Positions 12,700 through 21,719 are shown, numbered from the stretch's first letter. The stretch: DNA of 64,000 nucleotides from Luteimonas sp. 9C (GCF_902506295.1 NZ_LR733312.1:2514759-2578758); one strand, 5' to 3'. A program made the numbers and translations. The notes: generated by a model from the letters alone, not told the origin.

Positions 12700-14289
12700 A
12701 TGAAGACCATGAAGACCACACTGCTGGCGATTGCCGTCAGCGCAGCCGCGGTGGGCGCGGCACAGGCCCAGAGCGTCGACTGGCAGATCGTCGATTACGA
12801 CATCACCATCGACGACACGCGCAACTACGAGACCAACGTCGACGACACGCGCAATTACGAAACCAACATCACCAACACCAATACCGAGGTCAACACCACG
12901 GTCAACCAGTCGCAGGACTGGACCCAGACCGTGAACCAATCGGTGGACCAGAGCCTGACCGAGACCGTCGATCGCAGCCTCACCGAGTCCTACGACATCA
13001 GCGTCACCGATGCGTTCAACCGCGAGGTCAACCAGCAGGTCGACCAGAGCCTCGACGAGGCCCATCGCATCCGCACCAACCAGGTGAGCGAGAACATCAA
13101 TCGCACCGAGAACGTGAACTCCGACATCCGTCGCGAGCGCAACGAGCACGGCGTGTCGGTGAACCTCGAGAAGGATCTGTCGCTGAGCTCGGACATCGCC
13201 TTCAGTGGCGACCCGACCATCACCGGCGCCATCGATCTCGACTCGGCCGCCATCGCGGTGATCGACAACCGCCAGTCGATCAGCGGCAATACGGGCCTCA
13301 ACAACGTGCTCGAAAACACCGCCGACATCGGCGATGACGTGGGCTCCGAAGCCTCCGGCAACCTGCTGTTCAACGTCGCTGCAGGTGACAACAACGTGCA
13401 GGACAATGCTGCGGCACTGTCGGCCGCCGACGCGGGCTTCGCGTTCGGTCTCGCCGATGCCGAAGTGTTCGTGAACCAGTCCGGCTCGCAGAACATGACG
13501 ATGAACCGCGGCGTGACCAACGACGCGAGCATCGGCGGCAATGCGTTCTCGGCAGCCACCGGCAACATCGGCGTCAACGTGGCCTCGGGCAACAACAACG
13601 GGCAGAAGAACGCGATGGCCGCATCGGTGGCCACCGCCGCCTACGCGCAGTCCAGCGTGAGCTCCAACCAGTCCTCGAGCGGCAACATGACCTCGAACGC
13701 CGGCAGCTACGAGCGCTTCACCGATACGGTCAACGTCTCGCTCAGCGGCACGATGAGCGGCAACTCGATCGCGTTCGGCCGAGGCATCTACGAGGGCAGC
13801 ACCAGCGGCACCTCCGAGTCGCGCGGCAACGCCTACCAGCAGTCGAACTTCTATGCCGACATGTGGGAAGGCGAACTGCACCCGGCCGGTCCGGTGACCG
13901 GACATGCGGACTTCGATGGCGCCTCGCAGGGTGCGGTCGACAATCCGTACCGCGGTGCGGACGAGTTCGGTGAGATCGGCGGTCTCGCGTTCGATACCGA
14001 TTCTGAAGGGACGTACGAAGGCACGGAGTCGGGCGAGCTGGCCTTCGTCGAGCTGGGCTACACCGAGCTCGACGCGGCGCTCAGCGGCACGGTCACCACG
14101 TCGCGCTGGGTCGCGGTCGCGGCCACCAACGATGCCAGCCTGTCGGGCAGTGCCTTCAGCGCGGCGTCCGGCAACATCGGCGTGAACGTGGCGGCGGGTA
14201 CCGGCAATCTGCAGGCCAACAGCCTGTCGATGGCGGTCGCGCAGCCGGGCGCAGCGGCGCCGCCTCCGGGCGGTGGCGGCGGCGAGTAA
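12700..14289 (+). CDS. fapC: FapC-like major amyloid fibre subunit
   Basis: The 529-residue secreted protein starts MKTMKTTLLAIA after an AGAGAGAG site; an ATG three codons later is possible. After the signal peptide (ending AQA) comes an unusual Asp/Asn/Thr/Gln-rich segment, about residues 25-170, that opens with a tandem DDTRNYETN copy. Three amyloid repeats follow, near 211-245, 274-308 and 477-515; the last two share the core SGNIGVNVA or TGNIGVNVA, then Gly, Asn and Gln. A linker of about 165 residues separates repeats 2 and 3. The protein ends in a proline/glycine run, with no cysteine seen. These are hallmarks of Pseudomonas FapC, apart from the long N-terminal extension and the missing CxC. 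Confidence 0.85.
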   Translation: MKTMKTTLLAIAVSAAAVGAAQAQSVDWQIVDYDITIDDTRNYETNVDDTRNYETNITNTNTEVNTTVNQSQDWTQTVNQSVDQSLTETVDRSLTESYDISVTDAFNREVNQQVDQSLDEAHRIRTNQVSENINRTENVNSDIRRERNEHGVSVNLEKDLSLSSDIAFSGDPTITGAIDLDSAAIAVIDNRQSISGNTGLNNVLENTADIGDDVGSEASGNLLFNVAAGDNNVQDNAAALSAADAGFAFGLADAEVFVNQSGSQNMTMNRGVTNDASIGGNAFSAATGNIGVNVASGNNNGQKNAMAASVATAAYAQSSVSSNQSSSGNMTSNAGSYERFTDTVNVSLSGTMSGNSIAFGRGIYEGSTSGTSESRGNAYQQSNFYADMWEGELHPAGPVTGHADFDGASQGAVDNPYRGADEFGEIGGLAFDTDSEGTYEGTESGELAFVELGYTELDAALSGTVTTSRWVAVAATNDASLSGSAFSAASGNIGVNVAAGTGNLQANSLSMAVAQPGAAAPPPGGGGGE

Positions 14290-14309
14290 GCGCCCACGAG
14301 GTGTGACGT

Positions 14310-14436
14310 CCGGTCTGCCCCCAGACCGGGCTTCTCCCGGAAGCCCCGCGCCACATGCCCCGTGGCGCGGGGCCTTCCTTCGAAGGTGGTGACTTCCATT
14401 GCCGGAGGCTGGCGCAGGTCCGGCAATGGAAGTCAC
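14310..14436 (+). promoter_or_regulatory. Series of strong hairpins between fapC and fapD
   Basis: In the 182-nt gap there are three large inverted repeats. The first is CCGGTCTG/CAGACCGG (14310-14329). The second is a 12-bp stem GCCCCGCGCCAC/GTGGCGCGGGGC (14343-14373) followed by CTTCCTT. The third is a perfect 18-bp stem GTGACTTCCATTGCCGGA (14389-14406) pairing with 14419-14436 around a 12-nt loop. Such structures can end part of the transcripts or protect the upstream mRNA from 3' decay, giving more fibre subunit than export machinery. The ribosome-binding site of fapD lies 20 nt after the last stem. Confidence 0.72.
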
Positions 14437-14471
14437 GCGATGCCCGCAACGGGTGTCAGGAGACCCACGCA

Positions 14472-15167
14472 ATGCGTCCTCGCATGACCTGTTTCGCACT
14501 GGCACTGTTCGTCCTGGCCGCGCCGGGGCAGGCGGCCGACGTGGCCTTCCACGGCATCCTGCCCAATGGCGCGGTGATGCCGGTCAACGTGGAAAGCATG
14601 CGCGAGGCGCGCTATCGCAACATCGTGCGTCAGCACACCGACTACAGCTGCGGCGCGGCGGCGCTGGCGACGGTGCTCAAGTTCGCCTACCGGCTGGATG
14701 TCGACGAGGCGACCGTCATCGAAGGAATGATGGGTCTGGCCGATCCGGAGATCGTGCAGTCCCGCGGGTTCTCGCTGCTGGACATCAAGCGGTACGTGGA
14801 ATCGCTGGGCATGCGCGGCCGCGGCTACCGCATCGAGGAAGATCGCCTGCGCGCGTTGCGCGTGCCGGGCCTGGTGCTGATGGACGTGCGCGGCTTCCGC
14901 CACTTCGTGGTGCTCAAGCAGGTCAGTGGCGATTACGCGGAAGTCGCCGATCCGATCCTCGGCAACCGCAGCGTGCCGATGGCGGAGTTTCTGGAGTCGT
15001 GGCCGTCGCGGGCCATTTTCATCGTCATAGGAAGTGACTTCGACCGTTCGAGCGCGCTGTTGCAGCCGGTCGAGCGCCCGAGCGCGAAGCGGCTGTTCGC
15101 GCGTCAGGGACCGGTGACCGATGCCGAGCTGCTGGATTTCGGCTTCAGCCATGCGGACCTGTTCTGA
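14472..15167 (+). CDS. fapD: FapD-like C39 peptidase of the amyloid operon
   Basis: Secreted or periplasmic cysteine peptidase of the C39 (bacteriocin-processing) fold, 231 residues, with signal peptide ending PGQA|ADV. The catalytic set is complete: Cys60 in DYSCGAAALATVL with the preceding Gln at the oxyanion position, His144 in RHFVVLKQV, and Asp160 in ADPILGN. In Pseudomonas, FapD is the C39-like protease needed for FapC export. The start at 14472 follows AGGAGA; a longer upstream frame crosses the intergenic hairpins. fapE starts 13 bp after the stop, with a second AGGAGA site between them. Confidence 0.88.
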   Translation: MRPRMTCFALALFVLAAPGQAADVAFHGILPNGAVMPVNVESMREARYRNIVRQHTDYSCGAAALATVLKFAYRLDVDEATVIEGMMGLADPEIVQSRGFSLLDIKRYVESLGMRGRGYRIEEDRLRALRVPGLVLMDVRGFRHFVVLKQVSGDYAEVADPILGNRSVPMAEFLESWPSRAIFIVIGSDFDRSSALLQPVERPSAKRLFARQGPVTDAELLDFGFSHADLF

Positions 15168-15180
15168 CAGGAGACACGAG

Positions 15181-15942
15181 ATGCGTACTTACACGACATG
15201 GCTGGTGGCCATCGCCCTGGGCGCGAGCATCGCGCCGGCGTGGTCCAGCGATGTGGCGACACCCGCGCGCGCCAATGGCCTGCGCGAAATTCCCGACAGC
15301 GAGCTCGGCGCGATGCGCGGACGCTACATCGTCGGCGACAACCGCGTCGCCTGGTTCGGCGTGACGATGGTGTCGAACTGGGTGACCAGTGCCGGCCAAT
15401 CGATCCAGGGCGCGGTGAAGCTGGGTTTCGATCTGCGTGGCGCGAAACCGGAGGTCAGCTTCCAGCCCAGCGTCACGATCACCGAACAGACACCGGCGCT
15501 GGCCGCCGCTACGGGCACCGGCGAAGTCGACGCGTCCGGACTCGCCAATGTCGGCGGACTGGTGCAGAGCGTGCAGGTCGCCGGCGACGGCAACATCGCG
15601 CGCAACGGCATGTCGCTGCAGGTGCGCGATGGCGACAGTCCCGTCGCGGCCGCGAACACCGGCAGCACGACGGTCGCCGACATGACGCTGGGCGGCGCGC
15701 ACGCACGGGCGTCGCTCGAAGACGGCGGCGCGCGGATCCTGTTGCAGGTGGCCGGTCAGGGCGCCGCGGAGCAGTGGATCGATGCACGTTCGATCGGCCA
15801 GAGCATCCAGCTCGCCGGCAACGGCCAGGCGGTCGGCAACCAGTTGCAGCTGGAGCTCGTGCGCCAGTCGGTGCCGTCCAGCCAGACCATCCACCAGAAC
15901 CTGATCCAGGCCATCGGCATGACACGTGCCGGCGGCATCTGA
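15181..15942 (+). CDS. fapE: FapE-like fibre-associated protein
   Basis: The 253-residue secreted protein has a signal peptide ending PAWS|SDV. It contains a conserved-looking RYIVGDNRVAWFGVTM segment near residue 45. Its second half carries two degenerate copies of a motif resembling the amyloid repeats: VQVAGDGNIARNGMSLQV and IQLAGNGQAVGNQLQLEL, the same shape as the third repeat of the FapB-like protein. Pseudomonas FapE is a minor fibre component of similar size in the same operon position. Sequence identity could not be tested, so the name follows synteny and repeat likeness. Confidence 0.68.
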   Translation: MRTYTTWLVAIALGASIAPAWSSDVATPARANGLREIPDSELGAMRGRYIVGDNRVAWFGVTMVSNWVTSAGQSIQGAVKLGFDLRGAKPEVSFQPSVTITEQTPALAAATGTGEVDASGLANVGGLVQSVQVAGDGNIARNGMSLQVRDGDSPVAAANTGSTTVADMTLGGAHARASLEDGGARILLQVAGQGAAEQWIDARSIGQSIQLAGNGQAVGNQLQLELVRQSVPSSQTIHQNLIQAIGMTRAGGI

Positions 15943-15979
15943 GGCAGGCACACACACGCGTCGATGCGGGAGGGGCACC

Positions 15980-17365
15980 TTGGAATCGACACCGACACGC
16001 GCGCGACGGCCACTGGCCATCGCGCTGGGAATCGCGCTGCTGTGGCCGACGGTCGGCATGGCGCAGGACAGCGGCCAGATCACCGCGGAAGACCGCGCGC
16101 GCATGCAACAGTTGTTGCAGGAGCTGCAGTCGCTGAAGCAGGACTACGCGCAGGAAGTGCGTCGGCTGCGCGAACTCGACATGCAGATCCAAGCGCTGCA
16201 GTCGCGCGTCGCGGGGGTGGCGCCCGCCACTGCTCCGCGTGACGCGCCGCAGATGGCCGCGCAACCGGTCGCGCCTGCACCGGTGTCGTCGACGCCATCG
16301 ACCAGTTCGCCGCTGCCGGCCAATACGGCTGCGGCGCCGGCACCGCGCGGCGACGACGGCTATGCCAGCACTGCCGAGGATGCGCAGCGCGCCCAGGAAG
16401 CCGAGTCGCGCAGCGTCGCCGACGTCAAACAGCAGAGCACCGCGCTGTTCAACCGCCGGCTCACGCTGGAGAACGGCATCAGCTACAACCGCTACGACCG
16501 CAAGCAGGTCACCCTCAACGGCTTCCTTGCGCTGGATGCGATCTTCCTCGGCAACATCGCGATCGAGAACGTCGAGTCCGACACGGTGAACTACAACTTC
16601 GCCGCGCGCTGGGGCGTTTCGCCGCGGTTGAGCCTCAACCTGGACGTGCCCTACATCGCACGCAAGACGGTCTACCAGAAGGGCGGCGCAGGCGGCGCGG
16701 CGGCAGCGATCGCGCAGGAGGAGACCGACGGCAACGGCCTGGGCGACATCAGTGCGAGCGCGAACTGGAAGCTGTTCGGCGAGCGCGGCCCGTGGCCGGA
16801 GACCGTACTCAATGTCGGCGTCACCGCGCCGACCGGCCGCGAGCCCTACGGCATTCCGTGGCGCGTGCTCGAGCGCGACTCCGACAACTTCATCCGCTTC
16901 GCGGTGCCCGAGGAACAGCCCACCGGCAACGGCCTGTGGCAGGCGACCGTGGGTCTGTCGGCGGTCAAGACCACCGATCCGGCGATCCTCTTCGGCAATA
17001 TCGGATACGTGCGCTCGTTCGCCAATGACTTCGCCGACCTCGACAACAATCCGGACACCACCAACCCCGGTCGCGTGCAACTGGGGGATGCGTTCTACTT
17101 CGGTGCCGGCGTGGCGTTCGCGTTCAACGAGCGCACCAGTCTGAGCATCTCCTTCAGCGACCGCCTCAACGCGCGTGCGCGGACGCGCTACGAGGGCGCC
17201 GACTGGGTGAAGCTGATCGGCAGTGATGCGAACGCCGCGACGATGAGCCTGGGCGTGACGCATGCGATGACGCCGAACGCGACCTTTGTCGGCGTGCTGG
17301 GCATCGGCCTGACCCCGGATGCGCCGGACTTCAACCTGACGGTGAAGGTGCCCTACTCGCTGTAG
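15980..17365 (+). CDS. fapF: FapF-like outer-membrane amyloid export channel
   Basis: The 461-residue protein is predicted to be a trimeric outer-membrane pore. A TTG start at 15980 is preferred because GGGAGGGG precedes it by four bases and it gives a clean signal peptide ending VGMAQ. The mature N-terminus (about 33-78) is a heptad-like coiled coil rich in Gln, Leu and Arg, followed by an Ala/Pro linker and a long beta-barrel part of alternating residues with a C-terminal aromatic/leucine ending (VKVPYSL). An N-terminal coiled coil plus barrel is the known architecture of FapF in Pseudomonas. It is the last gene of the operon, convergent with a sigma-54 activator gene. Confidence 0.82.
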   Translation: MESTPTRARRPLAIALGIALLWPTVGMAQDSGQITAEDRARMQQLLQELQSLKQDYAQEVRRLRELDMQIQALQSRVAGVAPATAPRDAPQMAAQPVAPAPVSSTPSTSSPLPANTAAAPAPRGDDGYASTAEDAQRAQEAESRSVADVKQQSTALFNRRLTLENGISYNRYDRKQVTLNGFLALDAIFLGNIAIENVESDTVNYNFAARWGVSPRLSLNLDVPYIARKTVYQKGGAGGAAAAIAQEETDGNGLGDISASANWKLFGERGPWPETVLNVGVTAPTGREPYGIPWRVLERDSDNFIRFAVPEEQPTGNGLWQATVGLSAVKTTDPAILFGNIGYVRSFANDFADLDNNPDTTNPGRVQLGDAFYFGAGVAFAFNERTSLSISFSDRLNARARTRYEGADWVKLIGSDANAATMSLGVTHAMTPNATFVGVLGIGLTPDAPDFNLTVKVPYSL

Positions 17366-17376
17366 GACCGGTCTGC

Positions 17377-17398
17377 CGTGCAGGCGCGCGCCTGCACG
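17377..17398. terminator. Palindrome between fapF and the convergent activator gene
   Basis: Two 11-bp arms, CGTGCAGGCGC and GCGCCTGCACG, form a perfect palindrome in the 49-bp gap between convergent genes. Its place suggests a bidirectional terminator, but there is no T tract. Confidence 0.5.
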
Positions 17399-17414
17399 CG
17401 GACGCCGCAGGGCT

Positions 17415-18737
17415 TCAACGGAACGCTTCCAGCGACACGCCGTGCTTGCGGCATAGGCGGTAGATCGTCACGCGCGACACGCTGAGGCGGCGCGCGCTGG
17501 CACTGACGTTGCAACCCGTCGCGCGCAATGCATCGAGCAGGGCATCGCGCTCGGTCCGGTCGCGGCGATGGTCGAGCGCGACGACCTTGGCGTTCGACGC
17601 GCCGAGTTCGAGATCCGCCGGTTCGATCAAGGCATGCTCGGCGACCACCGCCGCGCGACGCACGCGGTTGAGCAGTTCGCGCACATTGCCCGGCCACGCA
17701 TGCTGACGCAGACATTGCCGCGCGGCCGCGCTGAAGCCGCGCGCCTGCACCGAATGGCCCGCGCGGAATTCATCGAGGAATTGGCGCGCGAGCAGTTCGA
17801 CATCGGCGCCGCGCGCACGCAGCGGCGGCAGCTGCAGCCGCAGCACATCGAGGCGGTAGTACAGATCCTGGCGGAACCGGCCGGCGGCGATCGCCGCTTC
17901 CAGATCCACGTGGGTCGCGGCGAGCACGCGCACGTCGACGCGGATCGCATGATTGCTGCCGACGCGTTCGATGGTGCCTTCCTGCAGCACGCGCAGCAGA
18001 TTGGTCTGCGCATCGAGCGGCAGATCGCCGATCTCGTCGAGAAACACGGTGCCGCCGTCGGCCGATTCGAACAGACCCATGCGCCGCGTCGCCGCGCCGG
18101 TGAACGCGCCGCGTTCGTGGCCGAACAGTTCCGATTGAACCAGCGTCGGCGAGATCGCGCCGCAGTTCATCGCCACGAACGGGCGCGCGCGCCGGCCGGA
18201 CAGATCGTGCAGCGCATGCGCCGCGAGTTCCTTGCCAGTGCCGGACTCGCCGGTGATCAGCACCGGTAGTTCGACGTCGGCGTAGCGATGCAGCAGGGCG
18301 CGCACGCCGAGCATCACCGCGCTCTCGCCGCCCACGCTGGCGATGTCGCGCCGCGGGCTGGCGAGCAGCGTCGCGAGCGCGGCGTCCAGCGCGCCGGGCT
18401 CGAGCGGCTGGGGCAGGCGTCCGCCGCAGCGGGCGAGCACGCGCTGGCAGGCCGGATCGACCAGGTCGGTCGTGTCGTCGGTCAGCGCCAGGCTGGGCAG
18501 GTCGGCATGCTCGGCCAGCACGTCTTCCAGCGCGGCCAGCTGCGCGGCATCGGCGCCGCGCAGGTCGACGACCGCGATCACCAGATCGCCGCCCCGCATG
18601 CCCACCTGGACGCAGGCCTCGGGCCGCGCGACGCGCAGATGCCAGCCGCTGGCCGCGAACACCGCCTCCTCGCGGGCGCTCGGCCGCCCGAACCACACCG
18701 CGCAGCGCTGGGCGCGCGGCGCCGTCATCGTGCCCAC
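17415..18737 (-). CDS. Sigma-54-dependent transcriptional activator (VpsR/NtrC-like)
   Basis: Bacterial enhancer-binding protein of 440 residues. The N-terminal ~130 residues resemble a receiver domain but lack a clear phospho-accepting Asp pocket, as in VpsR-type regulators. The AAA+ domain has Walker A GESGTGKE at 163-170, the sigma-54 contact loop GAFTGA at 210-215 and Walker [11 protein letters not shown]. The C-terminal Fis-type helix-turn-helix covers about the last 45 residues. It is convergent with the fap-like operon, whose promoter is of the sigma-54 type, so it is the obvious candidate activator. Control by c-di-GMP is possible by analogy with VpsR, not shown. Confidence 0.88.
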   Translation of the reverse strand: MGTMTAPRAQRCAVWFGRPSAREEAVFAASGWHLRVARPEACVQVGMRGGDLVIAVVDLRGADAAQLAALEDVLAEHADLPSLALTDDTTDLVDPACQRVLARCGGRLPQPLEPGALDAALATLLASPRRDIASVGGESAVMLGVRALLHRYADVELPVLITGESGTGKELAAHALHDLSGRRARPFVAMNCGAISPTLVQSELFGHERGAFTGAATRRMGLFESADGGTVFLDEIGDLPLDAQTNLLRVLQEGTIERVGSNHAIRVDVRVLAATHVDLEAAIAAGRFRQDLYYRLDVLRLQLPPLRARGADVELLARQFLDEFRAGHSVQARGFSAAARQCLRQHAWPGNVRELLNRVRRAAVVAEHALIEPADLELGASNAKVVALDHRRDRTERDALLDALRATGCNVSASARRLSVSRVTIYRLCRKHGVSLEAFR

Positions 18738-18933
18738 GGCGCCGTCCCATGCAGCCGCGCGCGTCCGCCGGCCGGTGCCGGCGCGAACCTGTCAGACATG
18801 CCCCTCTCCATTCGATGCCCCCGACTGTCAGTCCGGTCCAACGCCGGGAGCGGCGACAGGCGGACACGCCGGGGCGCCCGCGTCCAGGCCGGTCGTCGCA
18901 CAGGCTGAGACGGCAGGCGCCCAGACTCCAGCC

Positions 18934-20028
18934 ATGAGTTCACACGCGCCACCCCCTGTTCCCGTCGCCCGCAAGGGACGCGGCAGCGCGTCGTGGGTGG
19001 CGGGCCGCTTCGAGAAGCGCGCCGCGGTGGCCGAAGACGACGGCTGGGACGCCCTGCAACTGCAGCAGGACGATGCGATCGCGCCGGCCACCGTCGTGAC
19101 CGAAGAACGCGCGCGCAGCATCGTCAGCCGCAACGCCTCGCCCGACATCAGCTTTTCGCAATCGGTGAATCCCTACCGCGGCTGCGAGCACGGCTGCGTC
19201 TACTGCTTCGCCCGTCCCTCGCATGCCTATCTGGACCTGTCGCCGGGCCTGGATTTCGAGACCCGCCTCTACGCCAAGACCAATGCCGCCGAACGCCTGC
19301 GTGCCGAGTTCGCCCGCCCCGGCTACGTCTGTTCGCCGATCGCGCTGGGCATCAACACCGACGGCTACCAGCCGATCGAACGCCGCTACGGGCTGACCCG
19401 TGCGCTGATCGAGGTGATGGCCGAGGCCCGGCACCCCTTCAGCATCGTCACCAAGAGCGCGAACGTGGTGCGCGATCTGGACCTGCTGGCGCCGATGGCG
19501 GCCGAAGGCCTGGTGACGGTGCATTTCTCGGTGACCTCGCTGGACAACCGGCTGTCCGCCCGCATGGAGCCGCGGGCCGCCGCGCCGCATGCCCGCCTGC
19601 GGGCGATGCGCACGCTGGCCGAAGCCGGCGTGCCGGTGGGTGTGCTCGTGGCGCCGGTGGTCCCGATGATCAGCGACGGGGAGCTCGAAGCCATTCTCGG
19701 CGCCGCCCGCGAGGCCGGTGCCGGCAGCGCCGCGTACGTGCTGCTGCGGCTGCCCAACGAACTCAAGGCGGTGTGGCGGGAGTGGCTCGACCTGCATTAC
19801 CCCGAGCGCGCCGCCCACGTCATGAGCCTGCTGCAGCAGATGCACGGCGGCCGCGACTACGACAGCACCTTCGGTCACCGCATGCGGGGACAGGGACCGT
19901 TCGCCGAGCTCATCGCCGCGCGTTTCGCCCGCGCCCGGCGCGCGCTGGGATTCGCGCGCCTGCCGCCGTTGCGCACCGACCGTTTCGTGCCGTTGCGACC
20001 GGCATCGCCCCAGGGCGAACTGTTCTAG
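18934..20028 (+). CDS. PA0069-family radical SAM protein
   Basis: Radical S-adenosylmethionine enzyme of the SplB-like PA0069 family (364 residues); the reaction is unknown. The [4Fe-4S] ligands are Cys84, Cys88 and Cys91 in GCEHGCVYC, within the NPYRGCEHGC motif typical of the family. The ATG at 18934 starts MSSHAPPPVPVARKGRG, an N-terminus usual for these proteins. The gap 18738-18933 to the divergent sigma-54 activator gene holds both promoters; no clear hexamers were found there. Confidence 0.87.
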   Translation: MSSHAPPPVPVARKGRGSASWVAGRFEKRAAVAEDDGWDALQLQQDDAIAPATVVTEERARSIVSRNASPDISFSQSVNPYRGCEHGCVYCFARPSHAYLDLSPGLDFETRLYAKTNAAERLRAEFARPGYVCSPIALGINTDGYQPIERRYGLTRALIEVMAEARHPFSIVTKSANVVRDLDLLAPMAAEGLVTVHFSVTSLDNRLSARMEPRAAAPHARLRAMRTLAEAGVPVGVLVAPVVPMISDGELEAILGAAREAGAGSAAYVLLRLPNELKAVWREWLDLHYPERAAHVMSLLQQMHGGRDYDSTFGHRMRGQGPFAELIAARFARARRALGFARLPPLRTDRFVPLRPASPQGELF

Positions 20029-20109
20029 CGACGCATTCACGTTGCCTGCACCTCGCGTCAACGTGGCGGTCTTCTACACTGCGCGGTCCCCGTCAGACGC
20101 CCCGTTGCA

Positions 20110-21177
20110 ATGTCCGATGCCGCTCCACTGCGGAACGCCGCCGAAGCCGGCGCGTCCGTGGACCTGATCGATCAGCTGCCCAGCGGTCTCGCCGTGCTCA
20201 CGGCCGACGGACGCTGGCTGCGCGCCAACACCGCGCTGGCCACGCTGCTGGGAACATCGCCGGCCATGCTGGCGGGCCAGGCCGCACATCGCGACCGTCT
20301 GCCCGGCGTCGCCGACCGGATCGACGCCGCGCTCGCCCGGCTGCCCCTGGCCGACGACACCCTGCGTGACGTCCAGATGCCGGAGGACGCCCGGGGCCGG
20401 CACCTGCGTCTGAGCCTGCGCCCGTTGCCCGACGGGACCGCGCTGCTGCAACTGGACGATGACACCGCACTCAAGCGTCTCGAAGCGCAGCAGGAAACCC
20501 TGGCCTTCGGCATTTCGCACGAACTGCGCGCGCCGGTACGCGCGATCGAACAGTTCGCGCGCCGGCTGCTCGCCCAGGACGCCGCCGCCGATCCGCAGAC
20601 CGCTCGTGATCACCTGCAGCGGATCCAGCACGCCTCCGGCCATGCCGGCGGCCTGATCGACGCCCTGCTCGAAACGATGCGCGCCTCGCGTCCGCCACGC
20701 GCATCGGCCGCGGTCGACATCAGCCTGCTCGGCGACTGGATCTGCGCCGAACTCCAGGACGCCGATCCCGGCCGCGTCGCCGACATCCACATCGCCCCGG
20801 ACCTGTGGGCCTGGGGCGACGAGCATGCGCTCAAGCAGCTGCTCGGCAAGCTGCTGCACAACGCCTGGAAGTTCTCCGCGCACCGCGACACCGTGCGCAT
20901 CAAACTGACCGGCGAGGTGGTCGGCGACCGCCTGCAACTGCGCCTGCGCGACGCCGGGCGCGGTTTCGACATGCGCTATGCTGAACGACTGTTCGTGCCG
21001 TTCAGGCGCCTGCACAGCGCCGACGACGGGGCCGGACACGGCCTCGGCCTCGCCATCGCCCAGCAGCTGGCGCGTGCGCAGGGCGGACACATCCGCGTGG
21101 AATCGGAACCGGACGCCGGCACCACCTTCTTCATCGAACTGCCGGCGGTGCCGGACGAGGACGCAGCCGCGCCATGA
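20110..21177 (+). CDS. PAS-containing sensor histidine kinase, soluble
   Basis: A 355-residue kinase without membrane segments: an N-terminal PAS-like part (about 15-115), a HisKA dimerisation domain with phospho-acceptor His137 in FGISHELRAPVRAIEQF, and a C-terminal HATPase domain with N-box HNAWKFS, G1 DAGRGFD and G2 GAGHGLGLAIA. The stop overlaps the start of a single-domain response regulator by four bases (ATGA). This phytochrome-like kinase architecture without a chromophore domain leaves the input signal open. Confidence 0.88.
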   Translation: MSDAAPLRNAAEAGASVDLIDQLPSGLAVLTADGRWLRANTALATLLGTSPAMLAGQAAHRDRLPGVADRIDAALARLPLADDTLRDVQMPEDARGRHLRLSLRPLPDGTALLQLDDDTALKRLEAQQETLAFGISHELRAPVRAIEQFARRLLAQDAAADPQTARDHLQRIQHASGHAGGLIDALLETMRASRPPRASAAVDISLLGDWICAELQDADPGRVADIHIAPDLWAWGDEHALKQLLGKLLHNAWKFSAHRDTVRIKLTGEVVGDRLQLRLRDAGRGFDMRYAERLFVPFRRLHSADDGAGHGLGLAIAQQLARAQGGHIRVESEPDAGTTFFIELPAVPDEDAAAP

Positions 21178-21608
21178 GCGACCACACGATCCTGCTGATC
21201 GAAGACAACCCCGACGACGCGGAACTCACCCGCATCGCGTTCGCCGAAGCCGCCATCGACAGCCAGCTGGTCGTCGTCGGCGACGGTGCCGAGGCGCTGG
21301 ACTACCTGTTCGCCCAAGGCAAGTACGCCGCGCGCGATGCAGCCGACCTGCCGTCGATCGTGCTGCTCGATCTCAACCTGCCCAAGCTCGACGGCCGCGA
21401 AGTGCTGCAGGCCCTGCGCGCGAACCCCGCGACCCGCGGTCTGCCGGTCGTCGTGCTGACCACCAGCACCGAGCCCTTCGACGTCGAAGCCAGCTACGCG
21501 CTGGGCGTCAACAGCTACATCCGCAAGCCGGTGGACTTCAAGAAGTTCGTCGAGGTGGTGAAGCAGATCGGGCTGTACTGGCTGGTATTGAACCACCCGC
21601 GGGGGTGA
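21174..21608 (+). CDS. Single-domain response regulator (Rcp1-like)
   Basis: A 144-residue receiver domain without an output domain. The acidic pair EDNPDD near residue 10, phospho-acceptor Asp66 in VLLDLNLPKLDG, Thr in VLTTS and Lys in IRKPVDF are all present. It is of the Rcp1/CheY-like type that partners PAS or phytochrome kinases. Translational coupling to the kinase indicates they work as a pair. Its target would have to be another protein or a phosphorelay. Confidence 0.9.
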   Translation: MSDHTILLIEDNPDDAELTRIAFAEAAIDSQLVVVGDGAEALDYLFAQGKYAARDAADLPSIVLLDLNLPKLDGREVLQALRANPATRGLPVVVLTTSTEPFDVEASYALGVNSYIRKPVDFKKFVEVVKQIGLYWLVLNHPRG

Positions 21609-21719
21609 TGGCGGGTTCCGGGGTTCCGACTGGTGAGGCGGTCTGACACCATCTGATGCGAGCAGCGTCTCGCTCGCAGTGCGTGTGCCGCGTGCCGTTT
21701 GTGGCGTGCACAGACGAGA

